Source: Chara braunii (taxonomy: Eukaryota; Streptophyta; Charophyceae; Charales; Characeae). From it: 50,139 bases of DNA. Location of the stretch: assembly GCA_003427395.1 (NCBI GenBank), contig BFEA01000041.1, positions 2,003,811-2,053,949 on the forward strand. The letters are read 5' to 3'. The notes beneath the pieces were generated by a model. The model searched no databases, was not told the origin of the DNA, and saw only the letters and a program-made list of their open reading frames with translations. Both the position numbers and the translations under genes were made by a program. Below, in pieces: positions 10,791 through 23,099 of the stretch (position 1 is its first letter; each line of letters begins with the position of its first letter).

Positions 10791-12609
10791 GTGCAGAAAC
10801 CCCATGCAGATTTGTACTACATCATTAACGGCCAGGTAAGACCCCCTCGACGCCTTTTCTCCCTCTCGTCCCCTTCCCCTCTCTCTCTCTCGATTGTATT
10901 GGGCCGTCTTACACGGCCAGGTCCATCCGTATACGGCGTTTTCCCTCATGCAGAAGGACGACCGCCGACGTAGTGTGCCCCTGCCTGCAGAACTGGCCCG
11001 TGTGATCTCCCTTCCCAGGCAAACGCTGGCTTCCAACTTCCTCCCTTATTCCTCACAACCACCCAACGGTAAGCGTGCTTCCTCTCCCTTCTCCCATTTC
11101 AGTGGCGTGCTTGTCCAAGTGTGTCGCTCCACGGCGATTCTTTAGGTACACATGTATCCGGTCACTCGACTGGCCAGGTTCACCCGTGACTGATATGCTC
11201 CTACTATAGGAAGAGACAAGCCCCCTGCGGTCAGAAGTTGCTGGGCGGGGATCCTACCGCGGCTTCGAGAGGATACGCTCCCACCGCGGATATGTGAAAG
11301 AGCCCCACGATGGCGAAGGAAACCATGATGTGGACGAAGATGGTTGACGGGACTGAGCTCCCTTCTCCTGTCCGTGATGATAGGCAGTTCGTCCGTGATG
11401 CTCGCTCCCACGTCCTACTACCCGTCAGCTGCACAATGATGCCGAACGGACTTCCCCATAGGCCAATTCATCCCTCGCTCCCACTCACCTCCGCGCAGCT
11501 CCGTTCCCACGTAGCACACAATCTACTCACTAAGTCCGAAATCCGGGCACACCACTGACTTCGCCCTGCAAAAAAAAAAACGGATCCGGTCCTTCCCTCA
11601 CTCAATTTCCCAAAGAGACGAGTGAGTTATATGTTCTTCCCTCTCTCGCCACCAGCTATCTCCACCATCCCCTCAGTCGCCGACTGTATCTGGCGAGAAT
11701 TTTCGTCTACATTCCTACGCTCCCCCTTTGCCTGGTGACTGCTTCTACTCTTGTGGCTGCTGCTGTCCCTTGGCTTACCAACGCACCTAGCTGCCCGCTA
11801 CATCAAGTTCGCTCAAACTTCGACCATCGAACGTCGTGGGTGGGAAAAAAGATCCGAGAAGATGACCGTAGTCCGTATTACCAACCCTCCTCACTATGAA
11901 GATCGCAGCAATAGAGAGGACGGGAGAGCCNCAATCAAGCCGAACACAAGTGGGTGGGGCCCACCCCACTTACTACAAAAAATAAAAAAATAAAAAAATG
12001 TGAGTGAATCTTCCGCTAGAAGGTGGAAAGATGCACTCACTCCCCGCTTGGCTCTTCCCCCCCCCTTCTTATACCGCGCATGCCCTCCTCTTCATAACGC
12101 GAAACCTACCATTCCTCGGCTAAATCTAACTCCACCAATCCATTCGTAGCGCCCCAAAACCCCTATTTAGCTTCTTTTTTCACCCGATTCTATGGAGGAA
12201 CAAGAGAGATAGACACTTTTAACTCTTACTCTCCCTCCTACCTTCGACATCGTCGCACACTGATTTTTCCATCTAGCTTCACTTCTACTAATTCTCTGTC
12301 GAAACTGACCATAAACTCGAGTTCACCCACCCTCAAAAGCTCAAGTTAGCAGTCTAGTCTGACAAGGCTCATCAAGGAACAGCAAGGTCGGACTAGTTTC
12401 CCTTTCTTCCCTCCATATCTGCCTTCCTTCGTCGTCGTGTCCTCCCCTTTCCCTTCTTCTTCCTCACTACTCCACGAGCCTCCCCCTCCAGCCAGAGTAC
12501 ACCCGCACGGTCAGCAGTCTTGAGCATCCTACTGAAAGTAAGCTCCTGATCCCCGGACCTCTCTGTCTTATATAGCCCAGAATGGCATGCCTGCCCAACT
12601 CACCCATGC
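10791..12609. other. Gene-free interval before repeat copy 2
   Basis: No coding region is supportable; several short open frames on both strands overlap one another without family similarity. One ambiguous base is present near 11931. A donor-like TACTGAAAGTAAGCTCC at about 12528 resembles TACTAAGGTAAGCCTG at 36767, just beyond the right inverted arm. TTATATAG near 12571 could be a TATA element. This may be the distal part of the LTR that ends at 7649. Confidence 0.45.
12000..12040. repeat. Dispersed hairpin repeat, copy at 12.0 kb
   Basis: A near-palindrome has outer arms GTGAGTG / CACTCAC and inner ATCTT / AAGAT around the core CCGCTAGAAGGTGG. It is one of about ten copies of a short family with core CTTCCGCTAGAACGTGGAAA found next to microsatellites elsewhere in the window. 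Confidence 0.6.
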
Positions 12610-14374
12610 CGTACTCGAAGACACTACTATTTTTCTTTTTACTTTTGACTGAATCTGGCCAAATCTGGGCACTAGATCCATCCAGCCCAAGGAACTATAG
12701 TACAGCTCATAAAAAAAGACAAACGGGGCTGCTAAATAATAATAATAATAAATAAAAAAACTTGGACTTGGCGTGGCAACACGTTTGTGGGCTTTTTCTT
12801 CAGATCGAACTCCGATCTACACCCCAACAGCCCACGAGTGTGCCAGCCGAACTGGGCTTGGTGGTAAAGGCTAGTAATGCTGCAGCCCCCACCAGGATCC
12901 CTCCTGTTTGTTGTGCCCGGCCGTAACTCCCCTACTACCTCCCCTAACAGGCATGCTCATTCTGTAGGCCGTGCTAGCTTCTATTGTTTGTTTGGCTGGT
13001 CAACCACAACCTCGGAACAACCCAAACTGAGCGCACCTCCCATGAATCTATACCAGATTCACTAGTGGGGAACTCTGCACAGTGACCACGCCTGTCTTCC
13101 GTATATCGCTCTAATTTTAACAGATGTCCCGAAGGACTGTACCACGGTAGTGGTAGCATAGCAGTTCATGGGTGTATCTACTGAACGATGCTGCTGGGCT
13201 TTTTTGCAGGTCCCGGCACTAGTACAGGACCTCATTCCCAGATAGAAAAAGTAGCAATGGGAAAGTAAAAAAAGTATATAAAAAAAAAAATTAAAAAAAT
13301 ACATATATATAAAAAATTCAAACTCAAAAATAAAATAAAATAAAAGGGTAAGAACCGAATGCGGGAGAGGACCGTTGGTACCTGGTCCTCGGCCTTACCT
13401 CGCGGGCCCGAGGTCGGACCCCCCCGAAAAAAAAGCCAAGGGGGATAGTCCCACGGGACCCTCAACCCCTCGGCTCACTCCATAGTGCTCCTCCGCCGCT
13501 TCGCTGCTCCGCTCTGGCCTCGATCCCGAGATCCATCTGCTAAGAACTCAATGACGTAACCTATAGGACTAAGCCCCAGCCTGGTTACAGCAGGCGCAGT
13601 CCTCCATATGAAGGGTATCTGCTGCATGCCCAGGCCCATATGGTGTGCCAAGGCCACCACTTGGCTTATTCCCCAAACCCACGACTTTGTGAGGTCGTGT
13701 TCCGCTGCCTCCAAGGCAGCCGTTGTGCGGCTCACCACTCGCATTGCCCCTTCATGCCGCGGGCGCGGTTCGAGGCTCTAATAGCCTGCCGCGACCAGCC
13801 ATTTTATCGCTGCCTTGCCGAAACCCCCGACTTTTGTTCCTACTACATCCTGTTCGCACTTCATCCCTCGGATCTCTCTGATGAGTCCAACCCGCGGTAA
13901 TACCCCGTCACCTTAGTGTGTTGCATACTATGTGACCTCAACAACTGCCACCCATAGGGCCTGGCTCCGTCCACGACTGCCAACCTCCCGCATCTACCAC
14001 GCGAAGGTCACCGCTTGCGTTCTACTTTCTCTCGCACATCCCAATTACTACTCAAAGCAACGCCACTTCGCATGTCGTATGAACGCAGATGCACCATGGT
14101 CGCTTCAATAAAAGAAAAACTCTTCCTGTCTTAATCAAAGCTAAAAATTTTGCCGGTGGAAATGCCGACTCTATAACATCAAGAATAAAAATCATCACGC
14201 GCGGCTCGAAATTGCGCGCCCACACACTCTTTACTCCCCGTCAACCACTTTGTCAACGCGAACCAAACACAACCGCAACTTCGCACAGTATACTCAAGTT
14301 CTGAACAAACCTTATTTTCCGTCGCTTACAAAAAACAGGGCGGATACCCTTGTAAGGGTATTCGCGCCGACAAC
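12610..14374. repeat. Long direct repeat, copy 2 (LTR-like)
   Basis: This is the second copy of the repeat at 1-1772, in the same orientation, with scattered substitutions, many of them C/T or G/A, and a few small indels. It ends at the start of the chromovirus 5' LTR: the shared sequence stops near GCCGACAAC (14374), while copy 1 continues into different sequence. It carries the same terminal palindrome, ATACCCTTGTAAGGGTAT, at 14344-14361. Confidence 0.8.
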
Positions 14375-15462
14375 GGGTCCTACCGGACCCGACATAGGGG
14401 TAGAAGGACATAGTAGGGCCAAAGGCCCGACCTTGGGGGGAACTACAGGCCGTAAAGGCCTCACCTTGGACCAGACCCGACGGGCAGGCCCAAACAACAT
14501 TACCGTTTGGGCCTGGCGGCGCTCTTGAGGCTGCCGCCCGCCGGTTGGGGCTGAACCGTCCATGTGGACGGTTGAGGGCATGGCCTGGCCTCGCAGCATT
14601 GAGGCCGGCCTCTGCCCCACCGGTACAAAGAACCGGTACAGCCTCAGTCGAAGGGATCGACCTACCGGCACTCTACCGGTACGGTATGGTACAGCGCACA
14701 TTAGCGCTGGCGCTATCTTTAGCGCAGGAGCAGCGAGGAGCAGCGAGGAGCAGCGCAGCAGCGGCGAGCGGAGCAGCAGCAGGGCGACTGAGGCAGACCG
14801 GCGGCCATCGCCGCCTGAGGTATTAGGGAGCCGGAAGGTTCTCTCCTCCCTCCCATCGTCAGTCCCCTCTCTCTCTCTCTCTCCTCCTCGCCTCCTTCTT
14901 CTTCTTCTTCTTCTTCTTCTTCTTCTTCTTCTTCTTCTTCTACTTCTTCAAATTGGAGACTTATACTAGTTGGACAGAGATCAGTGTTGGACTTCGGTGG
15001 TATGAGACTGTGGTACTTACCGGACTGGAGACTTGGAGATTGTTGGGGTTGATACTTGGCGGCATCACAGTTCGGACACCGGTTACATTTGGATTCTGTA
15101 TTTCCGACATTGGTGACTGATTGTCCTCGACATTTTGATCTTGTTGGATGATATTTTGGACTACCATATCGGTGACCTATCGGATTCTATTTCGATGACC
15201 TACCGGTGTTGTCTACCTCCCCCACCTCCTTCGTCTCTCCTCCCACCTTTCATCTGTGTATGAGTGTATGGGATCTGGGCATCGTCCATGCTTGGCCCAG
15301 ACCCCACCATCTCACGATTGTATGTGTGTGGAGTGATTCTTGAGTCAGTCTATGTGAGTCAGTCTATGTGAGTCAGTCCGTTTATAAAACTTCCGCCGCC
15401 TACATGCTCATCCTACATTGGTTGATCTTTGGTTATGCCCATACTCATTGAAGTATGTAAAA
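14373..15462 (+). repeat. Chromovirus 5' LTR
   Basis: It matches the 3' LTR from ACGGGTCCTACCGGACC onward to the terminal TGTAAAA. Promoter-like sequence at 14622-14630 reads TACAAAG where the 3' LTR has TATAAAG, so its TATA element may be damaged by one transition. A TTC microsatellite lies inside. The exact left boundary is uncertain: the 20 bases upstream resemble the 3' LTR start only with several small indels. Confidence 0.85.
14893..14949. repeat. (TTC)n microsatellite in 5' LTR
   Basis: About 17 TTC/CTT units lie within the LTR. The equivalent tract in the 3' LTR (22977-23099) is much longer, so this part of the LTR expands and contracts. Confidence 0.95.
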
Positions 15463-15466
15463 GTTT

Positions 15467-15478
15467 TGGTATCGGAGC
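15467..15478 (+). other. Primer-binding site, initiator tRNA-Met type
   Basis: TGGTATCGGAGC lies four bases after the 5' LTR end. It differs by one G/A from TGGTATCAGAGC, the initiator-methionine primer site used by most plant chromoviruses. It would anneal the tRNA that primes minus-strand DNA synthesis. Confidence 0.85.
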
Positions 15479-15504
15479 AGACCAATTACGGATCTGCTCA
15501 CCAG

Positions 15505-16477
15505 GTAAGACTGATTTAGGAATTAGATTGTTCTTCAATCTTCCAAATCAGCGCTGAAGTACTATCAAGTTCAAAGTTGCAATTTTTTTTATTTTTTTTT
15601 CGGTATTCTGTTTATTTCGGCACTTCTGTTTCAATTCAGTATTCGAACTTATTATTCTGATTTCTGTTTTCGCCGGTATGCTGTTTCATTAGGTTCCGAT
15701 AAATTGATTCTAATCCAACATTCTGTTTGATTCGGATTTCTGGTTAGTAATTCGTAATTAGGGTTAAATCAGTTTTCTGTTGATTTCGGCATTCTGATTT
15801 TCTTTCGGTATTCCATTTTTATTTCGGCATTCTGATTTTTAATCCGGTATTTCGTTTTACAAATCGGCATTTCCGTTTTATCGGAGTAGTGAAAATTAGG
15901 GTTACGCAATCTTTGGTTTTAGATCAACTTGGGGAATTCGAACGTTTTGGGGACTGTAAATCCGGAAATTCCGTTGAAATGCGAAAAATTAGGGTTGGGA
16001 CCGAAATTTTCGCGAATTTTTTTCTTTCAATCCCCTTGTTTGAGAAATTCCGAAAACAGGTTTAGGCCTTTAAAAATCGGATTTTGATGGAGGAATTTCC
16101 CGAAAATTCACGTTTGTAAAAATTCGAGTGTTTTTTCCTAACTTTTTCCGAAACTTTTTTTTGGGCAAACTAATCCGAAGCTAACCCTCAAAGTTGCAAC
16201 TTCCGGGTTTCACTCATTAACGGTGAATTCCCGGACCATAGATGATCTCAACGGATACCTCATCTTGATAAAATTCAAATTCGTTTATCATCATTATTGC
16301 AAAATTGTTTATTGCGGATTATCTTTATTCTAAACATTGCTTATTGATGATCATTAAGAATTATTATTTCGTTATTTATCATTAAATAAGTTTTATTGAT
16401 TAAATAATTCGTTAACTCTAATTCTTATTACGAATTGTTGAATTGTTTACATGAATCTATATTTCTGTTTTGATTAG
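15505..16477 (+). other. Candidate leader intron of the chromovirus
   Basis: A strong donor, CCAG|GTAAGA (cut before 15505), lies 26 bases after the primer site, and a good acceptor, TTTCTGTTTTGATTAG|G, ends at 16477. The 973 bases between are strikingly T-rich, as plant introns are, and contain no coding frame. They also include a degenerate repeat of TTTCGGCATTCTG-like units (15597-15885). Removal would bring the gag start close to the 5' end of the mRNA, while unspliced RNA would serve as genome. Splicing is inferred, not shown. Confidence 0.5.
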
Positions 16478-16612
16478 GTGTCTACAGTCCATCAGTGGGA
16501 TAGGGGACTGTATGTGCATTGTATGATTGTTCTACCCCTGTTTCCTTTCTCTCTACCCTCCCCGTATTATGTGACCATCGGGACCTCTCAAGTACCGCAC
16601 CAGTTCACACTG

Positions 16613-18403
16613 ATGTCAATGGAACAGGACACCGGGGCACTGCCACGGCGCAGTGCCAGGCTCGCAGTTCGTGCCCGCCCTGCGGTACCTCCAAGACCCA
16701 AGAGACTTAGCAAGCGGAAGACTCCAGCAACATCAAGTACAGCATTGGCGGTACCGGACACCACCGGAGTTCTTCCCGCGTGCCTGGTTCGAGGGGCCAG
16801 TGAGCCGGTGGCTGACTATCTTGGGCGACTACAGGTATTTACAGATGTCGTAGCTGCCGCCAAGGCTTGGCAAGAGGCAGCAGAGGCAGAACGTCAGCGG
16901 CTGGCCAATGAGGCAGCAGCCCAAGCTCAGCAGACGGCTGAGGCCGACGCAGCGGCACGAGACCAACGGAATGCCGCCAGCTCGGAATCCCTGATTCGTA
17001 ATGAGAATCAGTGGACAACGAGCCTCGAGGGCATGATCTTTGTGTCTTTGGAAGAGCAGGCAGATCCAACACCGGCGGAGGCAGAGAGGACTCACCTGGC
17101 TAACGTGATGTTGACGATGATGCGAGCGATCATGTGGAACAATACGATGTTAGCGGTGCAAATACACGAGGGCAGACAACTGCGACAGATTCAGCAGAAG
17201 GATTCTGCAGCCTTATCAGTTGTTGTTCGCACTACCGCCACATATCAGCAACAACAGCAACAACAGCAACAACTGTTGAACACCACCACCGCACGCGTCA
17301 GCAGCATCGAGGCTAAGACCTCAGCAGCGCCAGGCTGCACGACAGACGAGACGAAGCAGCTCAATGGGCGCATCGATCACGTCGTCAATCTCATCGGCGA
17401 CATAGGTGTTTTCAATGGGCCGGACACGATCAGTAGCACGGTGACCGCCATCAAGACGGACATCACCAAGCTGCAGACGAGACCGGACGCCACTACGAAG
17501 AACTACAAGATGCCGCACTTCGACATCAACAAGTTCGACGACCACAACAAGACGGACGCTTTGGCATAGTGGCAACGTTTCCTCACGGAAGCATCATGTC
17601 GCACTGTCCCAGATGACTATCTGATGAAGGCGTTATACTTACAGCTGATTGGAGGAGCGCAGGCATGGATGAACCATCTGGCGGCTACCCACACATGCAC
17701 CATCGCCGAACTTCACACGCACATTACGTGNAAGGATTTCGAGAAGCTATGGTTCACCCGTTTCATGGTCCGCAACGTCGTGAAGGCGGCCATGAACGAA
17801 GTGTATACCTGCTCTCAAGGGAATATGCCAACTCGAGACTGGACAACCAAGTGGCAGAAGATAGTGACCACGCCAGGATTCGATTTGAGTTTTACCAATC
17901 AACGATCCGAGTTCTTCTCGCGATCGTGCGCAGGACTACGATCGGCACTCGGCAACGAGTACGATTACGATTCATTATAGGCCATTCAAGATCGCGCAAA
18001 CTTGGTCATCCAAACGGATGACAAGGCTGCAAACGAACGGCAGTCCCAGCCGCATTATGTGGCTAAGCATGGCTATCAACGTCCGACACATAACAATGTC
18101 GTGATTTCGGAAGAAACAAACGATCTCCACGCTGTAGCAGCATCCTCGAGTGATGGAGGAATTGTAGCAGCGCTCCCGCCAAAGCGTCCCAAGAGAGTTC
18201 GGAAGAACAAGAAGACACAAGACACGGCATCGACGGGAACTGGGCCGCAACCATGGACAGCTTACAAGATAACCAAGGATGTCTATGACCTCCGTCAAAA
18301 GTACGCATACTGCCTTTGGTGCAACGGCGTCATGCACTTGACCGCACAATGCCCCGAAAAGGGCAAGACATGCGTATCCCGTCCAGCAAACTCGGGAAAC
18401 TAA
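16613..18403 (+). pseudogene. gag: Chromovirus gag, two in-frame stops
   Basis: From an ATG at 16613 (a further in-frame ATG lies at 16523) one frame runs to TAA at 18403, about 597 codons, interrupted by TAG at 17567 and 17978. The N-terminus is basic and serine/proline-rich. An Ala/Glu/Gln helix-forming segment and a glutamine repeat (about 17247-17276) follow. The central part, roughly 17550-18010, matches the retrotransposon Gag capsid domain in pattern. A CCHC zinc knuckle, C-X2-C-X4-H-X4-C, lies at 18311-18352 and would bind the element's RNA. Both stops are explained by single transitions (Trp and Gln codons). One ambiguous base is at 17731. The pol frame overlaps by 88 bases in the -1 frame. 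Confidence 0.85.
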
Positions 18404-21400
18404 GTTACGCAAGGAGAGGGGCGACGTCTCTCCTCACTCCGCCGGAACCGGTTGCCTTGCTAGCAATCGATGTCACTACCGGGAAGCATGCGTTAGTCGC
18501 TGATTCTCGTGCCACGTACGAGGATTATGCCGCCCAGCATTTACCACCACTAGACCAGCCAAGCCACGTGCACTTAGAGTGCGTATGCGCAGCCTGTACA
18601 CCGTCGGCAAGTGATCCGGTTAGTTCGCCACTGATTTCCAAGGACTCGACGGCGTGGTCAAGACTTGAGGAGCTTGACCCGCTTACGAGAGAGGACTTCG
18701 CTTGGATGCCTCTACCCTCGACCGAAACCTTGCCAAGGCCGCATTGCAACGCCTTGATGGCAACTCTACGCTCCTATTTGCACGCTACAGTACCAGCTCC
18801 GTTGACGGACGACGGAGTAGCTGTTGTCGATCTCCGCTCCTATCTTGCGAAGATTGACCGCGAGTACGCCACCCAAAGGTACGCCGAAACCGATGCACCT
18901 TTGCTCTATATCCGCATTCAAATCGGAAAGGCAGCCTGTAGTGCCTTGATTGATTGCGGAGCGTCTCGTAACTTTATGAGCCAAGCCTTTATGGCCCGCG
19001 CAGGTCTTGGCCCGCACGTTCGAGGGAAGACGCAACCTACGCAAGTTACACTCGCGGACGGCCGCACGCAAAAGTCAATTGACCGATGCGTTGACGGCGT
19101 TCCGGTCTACTTTGCGCCACTTGCGTGCGAGCCGGCGTCTTTTGACATCCTCGACACCAAGTTCGATATGATTCTAGGCATGTCTTGGTTGCGTAGTGTC
19201 GATCATCCGGTGAACTTCCATGACCGAACCGTTCACATCCGTGATCGGAACGGAGTGTTAGTCCCATATACAGTCGCGACCCCTCACACTTCGATTGCTT
19301 GTCACGTGGTTTCCGTTGCGAGAATTCGCGACTCCATTGCTCAGAATGACGTCGAGGAGATGANCCTTATATTCTTGCATGCTCTCCCCTCGCCGGACGG
19401 ACCAGCCGCGTCACCGCCGGACCCACGCATCACTCACCTCTTGAACGAGTATGGAGACGTCTTCGAGGCGCCCACCGAAACGGTTCCAGATCGGCCCATA
19501 CGTCACAGGATCACTCTCGAGGCGGGCGCCGTCCCTCCGCGTGGATGTATCTACCGCATGAGCGAAGAGGAACTCGAAGTGCTTCGCGCACAACTCGATG
19601 ACCTTTTTGACAAGGGCTGGATTCGCCCTAGTTGCTCGCCATACGGAGCACCTGTTCTCTTCGTCCGGAAGAAGAACAAAGATCTACGGTTATGCATCGA
19701 CTATCGCGAACTTAACGCACAAACCGTAAAGAACGTCGGCGCTCTCCCTCGGATTGATGATCTCCTTGAGCGGTTAGGCGGCGCGATGTACTTCTCGAAG
19801 TTGGACTTGAAGTCAGGTTACCACCAGATTGAAATCCAGCCTCAAGATCAGTATAAGACCGCATTCAAGACGCGGTACGGGTATTTTGAGTGGGTTGTCA
19901 TGCCCTTTGGCCTCACCAATGCCCCCGCAACTTTTCAAGCAGCTATGACGACTGAGTTTCACGACTTGCTCGATCGCAGCGTCCTCATCTACCTCGATGA
20001 CATCTTGGTCTATAGCAGGACGTTGGATGAGCACATCGCACACCTTCTCGTTGTTTTGAATCGTTTGTGATTGGCCAAGTACAAAGCGAACCGCGACAAG
20101 TGCGAGTTCGCCAAGCAAGAGCTTGAGTATTTGGGCCACTATGTTACGCTGAAAGGCATTCGTCCCTTAGCGGACAAGATCCAAGCCATCGTGGATTGGC
20201 CGGAACCCCGTTGCACGACGGACGTACGCTCTTTCATGGGATTGGCTGGATATTATCAGCGATTCGTTGATTCATACTCGAAAGTGGCAGCTCCTTTGTC
20301 GAGACTTCAGTCCCCGAAGGTGCCCTTCGAGTTCGACGATGCAGCCCGTGGAGCGTTCACTAGGTTGAAGGCAGTGATGCAAGCCGCACCTGCCCTCCGT
20401 ATATACGACCCCACCCTACCCACCCAAGTGACTACGGACGCTTCGGGATACGGGATTGGTGCGGTGTTGGAACAGTGTCACGAGGACGGTTGGCATCCGG
20501 TCGAGTATTTCTCCCAAAAGGTGCCTCTCGTAAACACTCTCGACGACGCTAGGAAGAAAGAGCTACTCGCATTCGTCACCGTTCTCAAACGGTGGCGACA
20601 CTTTCTTCTCGATCGTCGACGTTTTAAATGGAATACGGACAACAATTTGTTGACCTTTTACAAAACGCAGGATACGGTCACTAGTACGGGGATGTATTAC
20701 ATCGACCAGTTCGACTTTGACCCGTGCCACATTCCCGGTCCCGCCAATCGAGTTGCGGACGCCCTCTCACGACGGCCCGACTTTTGTGCCATTGTGACCA
20801 CGGCATTCGACCTCGATGACGATCTGCAACCGCATTTCGTCAAAGGCTACAANTCNGATCNGACTTANTCTACGCTNTACGCGGAGCTTTCATCGGATCA
20901 CCCGCCGGCTAGCCACTATCGGATTGCAGACGGGTTCCTTCTCCTTCACACGAGAGGAAAGGACTTGTTAGTTGTGCCCCAAGATCGCATTTTACGAACT
21001 CGTCTTCTCGGCGAATTCCACGACGCACGACTTTCGGCACACCTTGGCGTGAACCCCACTGGCCCGACGTCCTTCATGACGTCACGAGGTACATTGAGTC
21101 ATGTGCAGTTTGCCACCGTAACAAGGGTCAATCTCGTTTCCCCTTCGGCAAACTGAAACCTTTGTCGATCCCTCGGGCACCACGCCTCTTCATTGCTATG
21201 GACATGACAGGCCCGTTTCCCCGCGATCGCCACGGCCATGACGGTATTCTCACGGTCGTTGATCGTTTGAGCAAGTATGCTGGCTTCCTTCCTTGCAAGT
21301 ATCATGCTGCAGCACCCGAGCTCGCAAGACTCTTGCACACCGGTTGGATTACCAACCAGGGTGTTCCGGAAGACATATTGAACGACCGAGATACTCGCTT

Positions 21401-22331
21401 CATGTCAACCTTTTGAACTTCCCTCATGGCTGAGTCCGGTACGACAATGAAGCCGAGCTTAGCTCGGCACCCGCAGACGGATGGCAAGACGGAGCGAGCG
21501 CACCAGACCGCTCAGATGATGTTGCGTACGCTCATCCGTCCCGATCAGAAAGATTGAGTTGACCGGTTTCCCGATATCGAGTTCACCTATAACACTTCGG
21601 TGCAGCCGGCGATCTGCATCACACCATTCGAGCTACATCATGGTGGAGAGAAAGCACTGATCTTCGCTGATCTCCTTCTGCCACAGGCTGCCGACATAGA
21701 CGCCCCTTGCTCTCCCGCTTCCGTTCGGAAGTACCGGGACTTGCTGATCAAAGCCCACGCAAATATGCAAAAGACTCAGATCCGCATGCAGCAGCAGGCT
21801 AACCGATGTCGACTTCCATGTCCTTTCCGCGAGGGAGACCTTGTTTGGGTCCTCTCCGAGGAATTTGCGCTCGAGCAGGACGTTTCGTGCAAACTCCTTC
21901 CGAAGTGGTTCGGACCTTGGAAAGTCACTTCTCCCATTGGAGACGACCCCGCAGGTCCTTCCTTCGTGATCAACATTCGACCGCACCTTACAGTGCATCG
22001 GGTCTGCCACGCATCGAAGCTGGCCATCTACACGCCACCTTCAGTGGACGACTTTCCCGGACGTCGATCACAAGATCCGCCTTCCATGGACGGACATCAG
22101 GAAGTGGACCGTGTCATCACGCACCGCAAGTATGGCAACAAGCCAATNCAGTACAAAGTCACATTCAAGCAATGTGCGCCTGACGACACTCAGTGGATCT
22201 CTAGTGCAGACTTGCAGACTTCTGCACCCCTTATCTTCGCCAACTATGAGAAGACACGACTTGCCAAGGCAGCAGCTCGTCCCACCCGACCTATCCCGGT
22301 ATCGGACAGACAACTCCGCCCTCGCAAGTAG
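18316..22331 (+). pseudogene. pol: Chromovirus pol: PR-RT-RNase H-IN-chromodomain
   Basis: Domains follow chromovirus order. The aspartic protease has active-site DCGAS at 18952 and the late ILGMSWL motif. Reverse transcriptase has catalytic YLDD at 19990-20001. RNase H retains Asp in TTDASG, Glu in KKELLA, and Asp in NTDNNL and VADALSR. Integrase has an HHCC zinc finger, catalytic Asp at 21201 and 21384 and Glu at 21492, and a C-terminal chromodomain at about 22104-22260 (VDRVITHRKYGNK..). Damage: TGA at 20068, 21414 and 21555, each one transition from Arg, Trp and Trp. The zinc-finger region near 21060 has lost about a dozen residues and shifts frame (frame 1 before, frame 3 after). Runs of ambiguous bases occur at 19364, 20853-20877 and 22148. 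The chromodomain normally directs integration to particular chromatin. Confidence 0.93.
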
Positions 22332-22342
22332 CTCGGTCTTTT

Positions 22343-22355
22343 AAGAGGGGGAGTG
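22343..22355 (+). other. Polypurine tract
   Basis: AAGAGGGGGAGTG immediately precedes the 3' LTR start TGTTACA. This is the position and composition of the RNase H-resistant primer for plus-strand synthesis. The pol stop lies 11 bases upstream. Confidence 0.85.
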
Positions 22356-22757
22356 TGTTACATCTTCGACGCCACACGGGTCCTACCGGACCCGACATAG
22401 GGGTAGAAGGACACAGTAGGGCCAAAGGCCCGACCTTGGGGGGAACTACAGGCCGTAAAGGCCTCACCTTGGACCAGACCCGACGGGCAGGCCCAAACGA
22501 CATTACCATTTGGGCCTGGCGGCGCTCTTGAGGCTGCCGCCCGCCGGTTGGGGCTGAACCGTCCATCTGGACGATTCAGGGCACGGCCAGGCCTCGCAGC
22601 ATTGAGGCCGGCCTCTGCCCCACCGGTATAAAGAACCGGACCAGCCTCAGTCGAAGGGATCGACCTACCGGCACTCTACCGGTACGGTATGGTACAGAGC
22701 ACATTAGCGTTGGCGCTATCTTTAGCGCAGGAGCAGCAGCAGGGCGACTGAGCCAGA

Positions 22758-22973
22758 NNNNNNNNNNNNNNNNNNNNNNNNNNNNNNNNNNNNNNNNNNN
22801 NNNNNNNNNNNNNNNNNNNNNNNNNNNNNNNNNNNNNNNNNNNNNNNNNNNNNNNNNNNNNNNNNNNNNNNNNNNNNNNNNNNNNNNNNNNNNNNNNNNN
22901 NNNNNNNNNNNNNNNNNNNNNNNNNNNNNNNNNNNNNNNNNNNNNNNNNNNNNNNNNNNNNNNNNNNNNNNNN
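22758..22973. other. Assembly gap (216 N)
   Basis: The run of unknown bases lies inside the 3' LTR at the GC-rich to TTC-repeat transition. The corresponding 5' LTR segment is only about 130 bases, so the gap length is probably nominal. Confidence 0.95.
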
Positions 22974-22976
22974 GCT

Positions 22977-23099
22977 CCTTCTTCTTCTTCTTCTTCTTCT
23001 TCTTCTTCTTCTTCTTCTTCTTCTTCTTCTTCAGACTCCATCTTCTTCTTTTTCTTCTTCTTCTTCTTCTTCTTCTTCTTCTTCTTCTTCTTCTTCTTC
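22977..23099. repeat. (TTC)n microsatellite in 3' LTR
   Basis: Two long TTC/CTT runs are separated by AGACTCCA. They are expanded relative to the 5' LTR. Confidence 0.95.

Noticed and set aside
22676-23041. Minus-strand frame across the assembly gap
   Set aside because: Mostly unknown bases plus poly-Glu from the TTC repeat.
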